64,000 nt of DNA from Acarospora socialis. Taxonomy: Eukaryota > Ascomycota > Lecanoromycetes > Acarosporales > Acarosporaceae. Position numbers and translations under genes: made by a program. The notes under the pieces were generated by a model. That model saw only the letters and a list, made by a program, of their open reading frames with translations. It was not told the DNA's origin and did no database searches. Below, one piece after another: positions 12,734 to 23,529 of the stretch (positions within the stretch are counted from its first letter, which is position 1; every line of letters starts with the position of its first letter). Location: assembly GCA_025617375.2 (NCBI GenBank), contig JAMYGW020000002.1, positions 3,472,001-3,536,000 on the forward strand. The letters run 5' to 3'.

Positions 12734-13983
12734 ATGGCTCCTACCCTGATCCAGCCCATCGGTGGATCAGCAGCGAAGGACTTCAAGAAGGAGTCTGCGG
12801 CCGCACGGTTACTAGGCTCCGGTACGCAAGTATTGCTCTATACGGTGAAGTACAATGGCTAACGACCCTAGGATCTGCTGGAATCGCGGAGCTTGCCATC
12901 TTCCATCCTGTAAGGCCACCGATTAGCACAGTGGGGGAATCAAGCTAAAAGCCAGAAGGTCGATACGATTGCGAAACGCTTGATGAGCAATCAAGGCAGA
13001 GTCAGATCATCTCGTGTCTGACGCTCACTTCTTAGCGCTGATCCGAGTCCATCAGATAACATCTTATGCGAACCTCAAAACCGTCATCTTCAAACAATAT
13101 GCCGCCGAATCAGTCGGCAGGAGGTTTATATCGTTGTTTCCCGGGTTAGGGTATGCTGCTGGATATAAGGTACGAGAGCTTATTATCGCTGCGAAAAGGT
13201 ACCCCAGGGGTTGACGGAGCACCTAGATTCTGCAACGGATATACAAATACGGTGGACAACCATTTGTACGGGATTATCTTGCGTTACATCATGGCGAGAA
13301 GTTCGACCGAGCATTTGGGAAGGGGACAGGCAAGGCCATAATGCACGCGACTGCCGGAAGGTAGGTTTACCCACAAGGAGGTCTGGCGGAACAGATTTGA
13401 CAGATGCTATAGTTTAATCGGCATCGGTGAAATCGTTCTCCTCCCGCTAGACGTCCTGAAGATCAAACGACAAACAAACCCTGAAGCTTTCCGCGGCCGA
13501 GGCGTATTCCGAATCGTAGCAGACGAAGGAATGGGGCTCTACCGAGGCGCAGGGTGGACTGCTGCGCGAAACGCTCCTGGATCATTCGCCGTGAGTATCG
13601 AGACCTACCTCCATACACATACATACGCAGGCATCTAACAAACCCAGCTCTTCGGCGGCTCCGCCTTCGCCAAAGAATATCTCTACAAATTGACCGACTA
13701 CAACACGGCCTCGTGGCTCCAGAACTTCGTCGCCTCCATCGCCGGCGCCTCCGCTTCCCTGATCGTCTCCGCACCATTAGACGTCATCAAGACGCGAATA
13801 CAGAACCGCAACTTTGACAACCCTGAGTCGGGGTTCAGGATTGTGGGCAGCATGATGAAGAACGAAGGCATCACGAGCTTCTTCAAGGGATTGACACCGA
13901 AGCTGCTCATGACCGGGCCGAAGCTAGTGTTCAGTTTCTGGTTAGCGCAGACGCTGATTCCGGCTTTCAATAAGGTTGTTTGA
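12734..13983 (+). CDS. GGC1: mitochondrial GTP/GDP carrier
   Basis: Inner mitochondrial membrane carrier that exchanges GTP for GDP between cytosol and matrix, needed for mitochondrial nucleic acid and protein synthesis and linked to iron balance in yeast. Seven exons (12734-12821, 12872-12909, 12959-13000, 13056-13169, 13227-13360, 13413-13590, 13648-13983) give 309 residues, close to yeast Ggc1 (300). The sequence follows Ggc1 almost word for word in several blocks: HPVDTIAKRLMSNQ, LFPGLGYAAGYK, IGIGEIVLLPLDVLKIKRQT, GWTAARNAPGSFALFGG and SAPLDVIKTRIQNRNFDNPE. Three carrier repeats with Px[DE]xx[KR] signatures are present (HPVDTIAKR, LPLDVLKIK, APLDVIKTR). The frame and the splice phases all agree. 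Confidence 0.95.
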
Positions 13984-14469
13984 GTGCGTGTTGAGAGGAT
14001 TGGTTGTGTCGGTACTCCTCGCCTTTGTATGGAGGGATAGACCAACTCGTCGCGGTCATTCACCGGACAAGCCAGCGAGATTGCAGATTACCTTTCGCTT
14101 GATGTTCGGACGCAGCCACATACTCCACTTTTTGTACATGTACATCCAGCGGCTTGGAGGTTATATTTGTATTTAGGCATCGGGCTGGAGGGCATATTAC
14201 TTGCCATCTATACATATACCAACTCCCAACGCCCGAAACGAAGCTGCCCGATAAAGCATCGCACAGTCATCAGAAGCCTAAATGCCCCTACTCCAACGTC
14301 ATATGAACAGTTCTCCTCTAACCCCGTTCACCTTTGTCCCATACGTCCCTCTCCCTTCACCCTCCCAACACCACCACCTCCAGTAGGAGCAGCCGCAACA
14401 GAACCCTCACTCTCACTCTCACCCTCACCAACGAACCGTCCCCGCCATCGAACCGGAACACCTAACCGC
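13984..14469. other. convergent 3' region
   Basis: Lies between the stop codons of GGC1 (plus strand) and the NCE101-like gene (minus strand). It is pyrimidine-rich on the plus strand from about 14300. No gene or RNA is seen. The open frames here are low-complexity shadows. Confidence 0.5.
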
Positions 14470-14963
14470 CTACACCCCTTCCATTAGCTTCCGTTTCCCC
14501 AGTCCATTTGCCCGCCCTCCCCAGCCCCGCCTTCTCAATCTCAACCCATTCCTCACCCACCAACACCCTCCTCCCGCATATTCTCCCCCAACCCCCTTCC
14601 TCCACCCCAGCAACCGCCCTCCCTCCCCTAAAGAAGCGAAGAAAGCAGCCCAACAAACGTACCTCAACCCCACCGCCACCACCTCCCTCCCACCCCTCCC
14701 CTTCTCCGCCTCCTCCCGCCGGATCCGTAACGCGGCGGCCGAGAGACCGATCGTTAGCGCGAAGAGGGGATCTGCGTACCTGTTTCTCGCCCTGTTCAGT
14801 ACAAGGGTGCAGATGGAAGTTAGGGAGGGGTTAGGTTGACGAAGGGATTGGATAGAGAAGAGGGAGGTATGCTGCGGAGTGGACGAGGATGGAAGGAAGG
14901 GAAAGGAACGACGGACTTGGAGATGATGTAGTTGTAGCGTGGGAATTGCGCTGCGGTCGACAT
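14470..14963 (-). CDS. NCE101: NCE101-like small membrane protein
   Basis: Two exons (14963-14917 and 14791-14470) give 122 residues starting MSTAAQFPRYNYIISK. The core RYADPLFALTIGLSAAALRI followed by RREEAEKG matches the fungal non-classical export protein 1 (Nce101) pattern: a DP motif, one hydrophobic segment, then a basic RREE-EKG tail. In yeast Nce101 is implicated in leaderless protein export, but its mechanism is poorly known. Family members are usually 60 to 90 residues. Here a Gly/Arg/Trp-rich extension follows the core. A 36-nt segment beginning GTACGT and ending TTTAG just after the core is in frame whether spliced or not, and is too short for a usual intron. The first splice donor (GTCCGT) is weak. 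The assignment rests on the core motif only. Confidence 0.6.
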
Positions 14964-15690
14964 TGCGTGATGGTTTTGAGTGGGCGTTTGGGTGGTGGTG
15001 GTGAGCGGAGGTGAGCGGAGGTGAGGTGAGTTTTGTGAGGCGGACGGGATGGAATCTGGTGGTCGTGTGGGGGAACTGCTCGAGAACGTTGGGGGTGGAG
15101 CGGGATTTACCGAGGTTGGGCTCGTGATTAGTGGGGTGCGGAGAGTGGAGCGGGATTTACCGAGGTTGGGCTCGTGATTAGTGGGGTGCGGAGAGTGGAG
15201 CGGTGTGTGCAGCTGGTTACGTTAGAGATGTTTGAAGGGGACGACTTTAGTGGCACGACCAGGTGATTGGGCCATGGCAAGTTTGAGGTTGGACAAGAAA
15301 TGGATAGTGCATTTGGATCAAGTCTTCGTGGTTTGGTCAGCTGATTGGTATCGTCACGGGCGGCATGTTGAGTCATGACTACTGCAAATCACAGTCTATC
15401 ACGTTGCAGTTGTCCCGACTCGAGAGAAAAGCAGTTTGCTCCAAAGCTAGAAACAGAGGAATGAGGAAGATCTTCACATCAGACCACGACGGTGCTCGAT
15501 AGGAACCTAAGGACAGCTCCATTGATCGGTAATCTTTGATGGAACGCATGTCACAAAGCAAGCCCGTCCACTTCTCCGTCCTGCACCTGCACCCTCAAGT
15601 CCATCAAGTATAACAGAAGACCAACTACCCCGAACGCCTAGGAAGAGTATCATCGTCGAAGCGTGGGCAGCAATATCGTCAAGGTATGAT
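14964..15690. other. intergenic region with tandem duplication
   Basis: Divergent side of the NCE101-like gene and 3' flank of ATG8. It contains the 50-bp tandem duplication at 15093-15203. Minus-strand open frames at 15379-15690 are read-through beyond ATG8 and show no domain. Confidence 0.5.
15093..15203. repeat. 50-bp tandem duplication, two copies plus part
   Basis: A unit containing GGAGCGGGATTTACCGAGG recurs with a period of exactly 50 bp (GGTGGAG/GAGTGGAG anchors end at 15100, 15150 and 15200). Two full copies appear identical and the third is cut short. It is non-coding. Confidence 0.85.
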
Positions 15691-16927
<1,237 letters not shown>

Positions 16928-18303
16928 ATGGTAAACCCACAACCATGCCTTCGCTGGGCGGGGTCGCCCACGCTCCGAGAGATCCTTCGTTCGCAGAGAC
17001 CGTCAATTACTAGGCCACAGCAACGTCGACACTTCGCCGACTCTAAGCTACCACCTCAAGATGCCTCCCAAACACCTAGGCCAAAAGCACCGGCACAACC
17101 GATCTACTCACGGCAAATGCCAAAGCGACCACCAATACCGGGCAGAGAGCGACAAACAGTATGGGCGCCGTACCTCCGCCTCTCCGTCGGCGTGGTCTTC
17201 ATCGGCTCGTTGATCTACTCAATGGTATAACTCCCGAGTTCTCCAATGAATACCACTTGCTCAAGGTATTCAATTAGGTCACCACTCCCATCGAACCCGA
17301 AAAACTCGACACCCCCACCATCGCCGAACGCGACACCCTCTCTAAGCGCGAATCCGGCATCACTATCACCTCGCCCATGCGTCTACGCATGGAATCCTTT
17401 ATCCAGACGCAACAAAGCGCCATCGTCTCCGCTCTCGAGAAACTCGACGGCAACAAGTTCCGAACCGACACATGGACACGACCCAACGGCGGCGGCGGCA
17501 TAAGCTGCGTCCTGCAGGAGGGGCATGTCTTCGAAAAAGCCGGCGTCAACACCTCCATCGTCTACGGTACCCTCCCCCGGCCCGCGATCGAGAAGATGCG
17601 CGTCAACCACAAGGCACTGGACCCGGACGTCGAGAGCCTGGAATTCTTCGCCGCGGGCCTCAGCATGGTGCTGCACCCGCACAACCCCATGGCGCCCACC
17701 GTGCACCTAAACTACCGCTATTTCGAGACCGCCAACGCCGACGGCTCCCCGAACGCGTGGTGGTTCGGCGGCGGCACGGACCTGACGCCCTCCTACCTCT
17801 TCGACGAGGACGCCATCCACTTCCACCGCACCGTCAAGGACGCCTGCGACAAGCACGACCGCGCTTACTACCCGCGCTTCAAGGCGTGGTGCGACGACTA
17901 CTTCCGCGTCAAGCACCGCGGCGAGTCGCGCGGCGTCGGCGGCATCTTCTTCGACGACCTCGACGACACCGAAAAGGACCAGGAGAACCTCTTCGCCTTC
18001 GTCCAGGACTGTCTGTTGGCCTTCTTGCCCTCGTACATGCCCATCGTCGAGCGCAGGAAGGATATGCCCTTCACGCCCACGGAGAAGGAGTGGCAGCAGT
18101 TGCGGAGGGGGAGATATGTCGAGTTCAACCTTGTGCATGACCGCGGCACGAGTTTCGGGTTGAATACGCCCGGCGCGAGGGTGGAGAGTATCTTGATGAG
18201 TTTGCCGTTGACGGCCAAGTGGGTGTATATGCATGAGCCGGAGAAGGGGAGCAGGGAGGAGAGGATGGTGAGTGTGCTGAAGGAGCCGGTGGATTGGGTT
18301 TAG
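16928..18303 (+). CDS. HEM13: coproporphyrinogen III oxidase, aerobic
   Basis: Oxygen-dependent oxidative decarboxylation of coproporphyrinogen III to protoporphyrinogen IX, the sixth step common to haem synthesis. Two exons (16928-17224, 17278-18303) give 440 residues. The N-terminus is rich in Arg and Ser with no acidic cluster, as in a mitochondrial presequence, and [17 protein letters not shown] is a single membrane segment. This suggests an anchored form in the intermembrane space, unlike the 328-residue cytosolic yeast enzyme. Family signatures are plain: [45 protein letters not shown], and [19 protein letters not shown] chose the ATG at 16928 for its strong context (CACCATGG); an in-frame ATG lies five codons upstream at 16913. 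GC content is high in exon 2. Confidence 0.95.
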
Positions 18304-18628
18304 TCAAGAGCGGGAGTCAATTTTGATTTTCGTAGCATTGCGTGAGCATGGGCGTAAAGTCGCAGCTTTGGCGTTAAGTGTGATGATATATCGTAGAGTA
18401 GCTTAGAACTAAGTACTTTAAAAAGCAACCAAAAGGGGTATATAGAGCTTTCCAAAAAGGCACAATAATTTAAACGCAAGCAATGCAACGCTCTAGGGAG
18501 ATTTCCGTTCTACCATAGATGGCCCATCTGTCTATCAAGAATCGGCCCAAGATGATGTTATGACTACGAAGCAGAACAGGAACGCATTAGCGCAACACTC
18601 CCGCAGAGCGGACATAGATTCTGGGATA
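18304..18628. other. convergent 3' region of HEM13 and Hook
   Basis: A 325-bp stretch between two stop codons on opposite strands. It should hold both polyadenylation regions. Nothing else is seen. Confidence 0.5.
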
Positions 18629-21600
18629 TCATGCCCTCACCGATGACTGGTTCAACTGATACCGCTGCTTCTTGAGGAAGCTCTTCGGCGGATCATTTCG
18701 CCTCTGTAGGACAACATTGTTCATCTGCAACCGATTGGTCAAGTCGTACCACGCCGTCGCGATGAGCTTGTTCTCCCTCTGCAGGTTGAGCAGTTCCTGC
18801 TGTTGGGTCGAATTTTGAATATTAGCGACACGCATTTCGAAAACTATAGATTTACAAAATCCTACCCTTTGCTCCGAAGTCCCTCCACTCGTTCCTTTCG
18901 TTACATCCTCTCGGTCCTCTGCTTCCTGTATCTTCAGCTGATCCTGCAAGTTCCGGATGATGGCATTCTGCTTCCGCGTATGCTGCTCGGACTAGAGGTC
19001 AGCAGGGGTCACGAAGCGCGTTATTCTCTTTCCCGGCAGCCACCGAGGGGTGCGAGCATCCACCACTTCTCTGGAGGAAATCTCATCATTTACCTCGGTC
19101 AATTTCGCCACTCTTTCCCTGCCGTGCTTGATGGTTGTCGCGTACTCCTTGATGTGCTTTTCAAGCTGCTCGTCGAGATTCACGTTCTCTTCAGCGCGGC
19201 CTGAACTTGCCGATTTGAGAAGTTCCATCGTGGCTCTCAGATCATCGCCTAGCTTCTCGGTTTCTTGAAGCTGGTTGCCTTGCTGGTTAAGGATCTTCTT
19301 GGTGTCGTTCTTGTCACGGAGAGCTTTCTGCAAAAGAACCTTGTGTTCGTCTAAGTCAGCTTCGAGGCCTTTAGCCCTCTTTTGAAGAAGAGAATGGTCG
19401 GCGCGTAGATCCGTCAGTTCGGCCATTTTAAGTGCGTCCTGCTCAGCCTTGCCATCTAACGATACTGATGGCTCGTCAGCGTGCTCGTCCTCTATAGCAT
19501 GCATTAGGAGGGACATACGGTCCGCTTGTGATGCCGTCAGTTGCGCTTTAGTTCTAGCCAGTTCGGTCTCGATGTCGGCTGTTTTCCGCTTGTAGTTCGA
19601 TAACTGTTCGCGCATCTTCTGGAAGACCTCCGTACTGTCGCGAGTGTGAGTAGCTGTCCCTGTAGTTGGTTTCCAAAGGCCATACCCTTGGATCGGATGA
19701 CCTTGCTGGCCTTGCGCAAGCGAGGAGTCAAGCATGAGCTTCTCTTGGTAAGTCTCAAGGTACATTTCCTCGAGAGCCGCGTGCTTTGCTTTGGCATCGT
19801 CCAGGAGCTGCTGGAGCATGGCGCTTTTGGCATCTAGGCCAAGTGGAGTCTTCTTCAGCTCTTGAAGCTCTGCGGAGAGTTTCGCGATCTCCAGTTTCCT
19901 GCTTTTAGTAAGCAACCGAATCCACTTCAACAGGGTCAAGGCAGCTTGCAAGTCGGATTCGGTCTTGGTGCCCTTGGAAAGCTCTTGCTCCAGACCGCCA
20001 GTTGGGGCAGCCAGGACCTGTCCAGTTTCCATGTCACGGATCTTGTCAGTGAGATCGCTAATCGTTTCTCGGTCTCGCGCTTGCTGCTCGTTTGCATCGT
20101 CCCACCGGTGAGCCAATGTCGCATTGTCAAATTCGAGTTGTTTCTTCATCCTCTGTAACTCAACGCGATCTTGCTCGATCTTTGGGAGTATCCGTCTGTA
20201 TTCGTCGATAGTCTGTTGAAGACCCGCTGTTTTGTGCTGGTCGCTCTCGACATCCTTCCATCGCTGCTGAAGTTCTTCAATCTCATGCGAAAGATGCTTA
20301 TTCTCTTTCTCGAGATTCTGGGCTGCCTGTAGCTTAGTCTTATATTTGTCAATAGTGTTGGCCTTCTTCGCGAGATTGTCTCTTTCGAGCGTGACTTCAT
20401 CAAGCTTATCCCGAAGGCTCTGCGACTTCCCACTCGACACCCGTAGCTTCTCGATCTATACTTGGGTTAGTAAGCCTGGTCCAAAGTTGGTGGAGGTAGA
20501 AATACTGACCGTTTTCTGCATCGATTCCGTGCTCTTCTCATAGTCGGAGAGTTTGCCCTCTTGAGTAGCAATCAGGTCTTCTTGGGTTTGTCTGTGTGGT
20601 TTGTTAGACTCAACAATCAGAAGGAAGAAGTGGGGCCTATTGAACTCACATTCTGATCTCGAGCAGCCTCATGGGCGAATCCTCGGCGAAGCCTTTGCCC
20701 CCTTTAGCAGATCCATTGAGCTCCAAGCTGTCCTCGGCTTCTGTCAATCGTTCTTGTAGGATATCCTTACTGAAGTCAGCATAAAGACGGATAGAATGGG
20801 AGAAGTTTAACTCACATTGTTTTCCTGCAATCGAGCCAGCCGATTGTGGAGGTCACAAATTTCCTTTTCCAATTCTTTCTTGTCCCTGCTCAATTTATCA
20901 TTATCTGCCATGACTTTCCCAAATCGCTGCTCGAATAGGAGTTCTGTATCGGTAGCCTGGGTTTGCGTCGGTGCACCGGTTGCTTCTTGCGAAGCCGTGC
21001 TGTTGTCGGAGGCGTCATTGCCGCTTATTTGCATCTAAAAACTATTAGCCTTAGAAGTACTTGAACGAAAGCAACAATACCTCTTCGATGATTGACTTGA
21101 GCGACGCTTGCGTAGCGGTCGTCATGGTTGGCATCTTCCCAATGTACTCGGTCGCTTTGGTTGAGTTGATTGCTGCTAGTAAGATCATTTTGAGAAGCTG
21201 TTTCATGTTTTGAGCCTCGACCAAGTGTATAACAGCTTCATTGCTTACTCTCGCCGTTTCATCCGCCGAAGCATCCGTTGCGATTGCCTTTAGATCTTGA
21301 GGAACCGCTATGTTGGACGGTAGAGACTGTTCACATTCGTCGAGTATATAGCTCGTGAGAGTCTTGGTAATTTGCTTTACTGTCCACTGTTAACCTCCAA
21401 AGCTGGTGCGTAGGGTGTATCTCATCACGTACTGTTTTGCCATCTGGGTAGCCAGTGATCCGCTAACGAAGGACCATGTTCCGGCAGATCTCCTGTAAAG
21501 TAATTGGCATCGATATCGCCTGTGCATATATCATGTCAGCACCGCCCGGGGATCTCATATATTGACAAGACTTACGTAGCGCCTGCCAGATAATCCGTCC

Positions 21601-21792
21601 ATCGTTGAGATCCTGCAATGATCTGACCTCCTCCAACAACGGAAAACTGTTAATCTGCACGCGGAATGATTAGCACTTATCAGCCACAAGGGTAATGACA
21701 TGGGAAATACGTCTGAGACAGCTTAAACACGTGTCAGATATAATACTCACCCATTCTAGCAACGCCGCTCCCTCAGCTGCAATGTCACTCAT
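18629..21792 (-). CDS. hookA: Hook-family coiled-coil dynein adaptor
   Basis: Hook proteins link early endosomes, through the FTS-Hook-FHIP complex, to dynein-dynactin; in Aspergillus nidulans HookA is needed for endosome movement. The first exon starts at 21792 with MSDIAAEGAALLEW and continues after an intron into INSFPLLEEVRSLQDLNDGR, the N-terminal Hook (calponin-like) domain. A long heptad-rich coiled coil follows (largest exon about 20440-19096), with many Leu, Glu, Gln and Lys residues. The last exon holds ENKLIATAWYDLTNRLQ and ends QLNQSSVRA, which resembles the C-termini of fungal Hook proteins. Several short introns interrupt the N-terminal half. One intron at about 19095-18991 contains an open frame that should not be read as protein. 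By my reading the protein is roughly 850 to 900 residues. Not every exon border was fixed. Confidence 0.85.
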
Positions 21793-22381
21793 ATTCGTCA
21801 ATTAATTCTGGTATATGCTGAAACCGTAGAAGTATAAAGCAGATATGCAAGCAACCGTTTCTGGAACCGAGCATCATGGCCAAGGGTGCATCAAGTCTTA
21901 GATATATCTTAATTCAGGGTCTTGGGCAGTCGCGACTTGACTCGACAAACACATCCTTGTCCTCCACGCTTCAAAGGTCGAAGCGATGACGCTAGGACGG
22001 CCCGCAACAAAGGCGCCTTTGTTCCCGTAGACTTACAAGGCACAACCTCCTTTGATGATTTGAAGGGTAGCTATTGTTATTCAAGAGGAACTAACAAGAG
22101 AACTATGAATAGCCTAGGATAAAGAAATTACCGGGCTTTGTAACCTTGGAGTTGCTTGGTACGAGTCAATGGGAACGGATGCCCCCCAACGCTGTTCCGT
22201 TTACTGCTAAGCTACATCAGCCCTAAGGGCGTCGGATACGCCCAAAATGCCCCTGTTGCGAATCTGAATTTCTCCTTCCATTCCGTAAGCTCGTCTCGAT
22301 CGCACCGCGAAAACACCCCCAGCCTGGAACGCCCCACCTGATTTATACCGAGTAATTGCACTGGCCTGTCTCGAGTGAGGC
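21793..22381. other. intergenic region upstream of Hook gene
   Basis: About 0.6 kb holding the Hook promoter and the 3' end of the inhibitor-like gene. No coding or RNA signal is seen. Confidence 0.5.
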
Positions 22382-22866
22382 TCAGATCGGGTTTCCATTC
22401 GGGTCATACGCGTTGACGACTTGGTCCTCCTCGATGTATGGAACGTATTTGGATCCCAGTGCCTGGACTGTCTCAAGAGCCTTGGCCGAAGCTTGGGCTG
22501 CAAATCCTCTATCGATGGTATATTAGTACCGAGTGAGGCTATGAGTAGGTTGTATTCGGCGCATACTTGATAAGTTCTATCAGGGGCCTTGTCAGCATCT
22601 ACTCGATGGTTCCTCTCGAGATGATGCAACTTACGGTATTCATGGGTGATCACACCTCCCTGCAAGGTATAGAATTCAGCTTTAGTCTTCCACACTTGTC
22701 GAGGCCTAAGTAAACATACCGCTGCTATGACCGCATCTTTGGCTTGTGAGATGACACTCTCAGGTGTATCTTGTGGGTAGGTAACAACCACAGCTTTTTG
22801 CGGCGCAAGGCCCAGTATGGCGCTTGTAAAGATCGCAAGTAGAACGGAAACAACGGTGAGCTTCAT
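22382..22866 (-). CDS. small secreted I9-type protease inhibitor-like protein
   Basis: Four exons read MKLTVVSVLLAIFTSAILGL (a signal peptide), then KAVVVTYPQDTPESVISQAK, then GGVITHEYQLIKGFAAQ and ASAKALETVQAL, ending DQVVNAYDPNGNPI. The mature part of about 80 residues fits the inhibitor I9 / subtilisin-propeptide fold (beta-alpha-beta with the ITHEY...IKGFAA block), as in yeast proteinase B inhibitor Pbi2 and in subtilase propeptides. Yeast Pbi2 has no signal peptide. Here a clear one suggests secretion or vacuolar routing, perhaps as a stand-alone subtilase chaperone or inhibitor. A 10-nt micro-exon (AACTTATCAA) is needed to restore YQLIKGF. Reading only the first open frame would miss this. 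The function is inferred from fold-level similarity. Confidence 0.7.
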
Positions 22867-23529
22867 GACGATCGCTGAGATATGAGTAGTAGGTCGATGG
22901 ATATGCTGAGGGTTGGCTTTTAGTGAGGACTGCGCTGATAACAATCAAGCGTGAGCAGTCATGCCTCGGAGTGATGAATGCGGAAACTTGGATGACGTTC
23001 TTGCTGAGTCATCCTCGCTAAAGTTTGGCTTATTCGGCGGCGGCTCTTTAATCGACGATAGTTCTAAATTGTTCCACCTCAAACCATCAGCTCAGAACAA
23101 CCCCAAGCACCAACCCGTACACCTTTGGAGACTGCGCCATAGCTTCACTCCCAACTCGAGGTTCAATACGCGTGTCGCAGGGTGTTGTTGGGATACTTAA
23201 AGGGATCTGTAGCACGGTGTAGCTTGTTTTGTGGGGTGGCTGGTCAAGGAGAACTTTCTATCTGTCTAGACATCAACGGCTGCGCATACAATCTCTTTGC
23301 CTCGTTCTTGACACTAGCTAGCAACGCTTGAAAGACATCATCATCTTGCATTCGTTGTAAGAGGCTCCTTGAGAGATCAGTATCCGGTCGCCGGAGGAGG
23401 GAAGCGCAACTCCTTTGGAAAAGACACTCATCAACTTCTCCGTCCCTGGCTTTTAACACTGCCCGGCTTGCCAATCTGTTCTAACCTTTGTTAACGCATC
23501 TGAGAAACTCGTCCGTCTTGAAACCTACC
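22867..23529. other. divergent region between inhibitor-like gene and PCF11
   Basis: About 0.66 kb that should contain both promoters. The minus-strand frame at 23244-23474 has no recognisable domain. No RNA gene is seen. Confidence 0.5.

Noticed and set aside
17472-18234. Long alternative frames of 222 and 175 codons over HEM13
   Set aside because: High GC in exon 2 suppresses stops in all frames. The HEM13 frame carries every family signature.
18992-19095. C-terminal tail of the long Hook open frame (NDEISSREVV and on)
   Set aside because: It is an intron with GTAAAT and CTCTAG ends; the next exon SEQHTRKQNAII continues the coiled coil.
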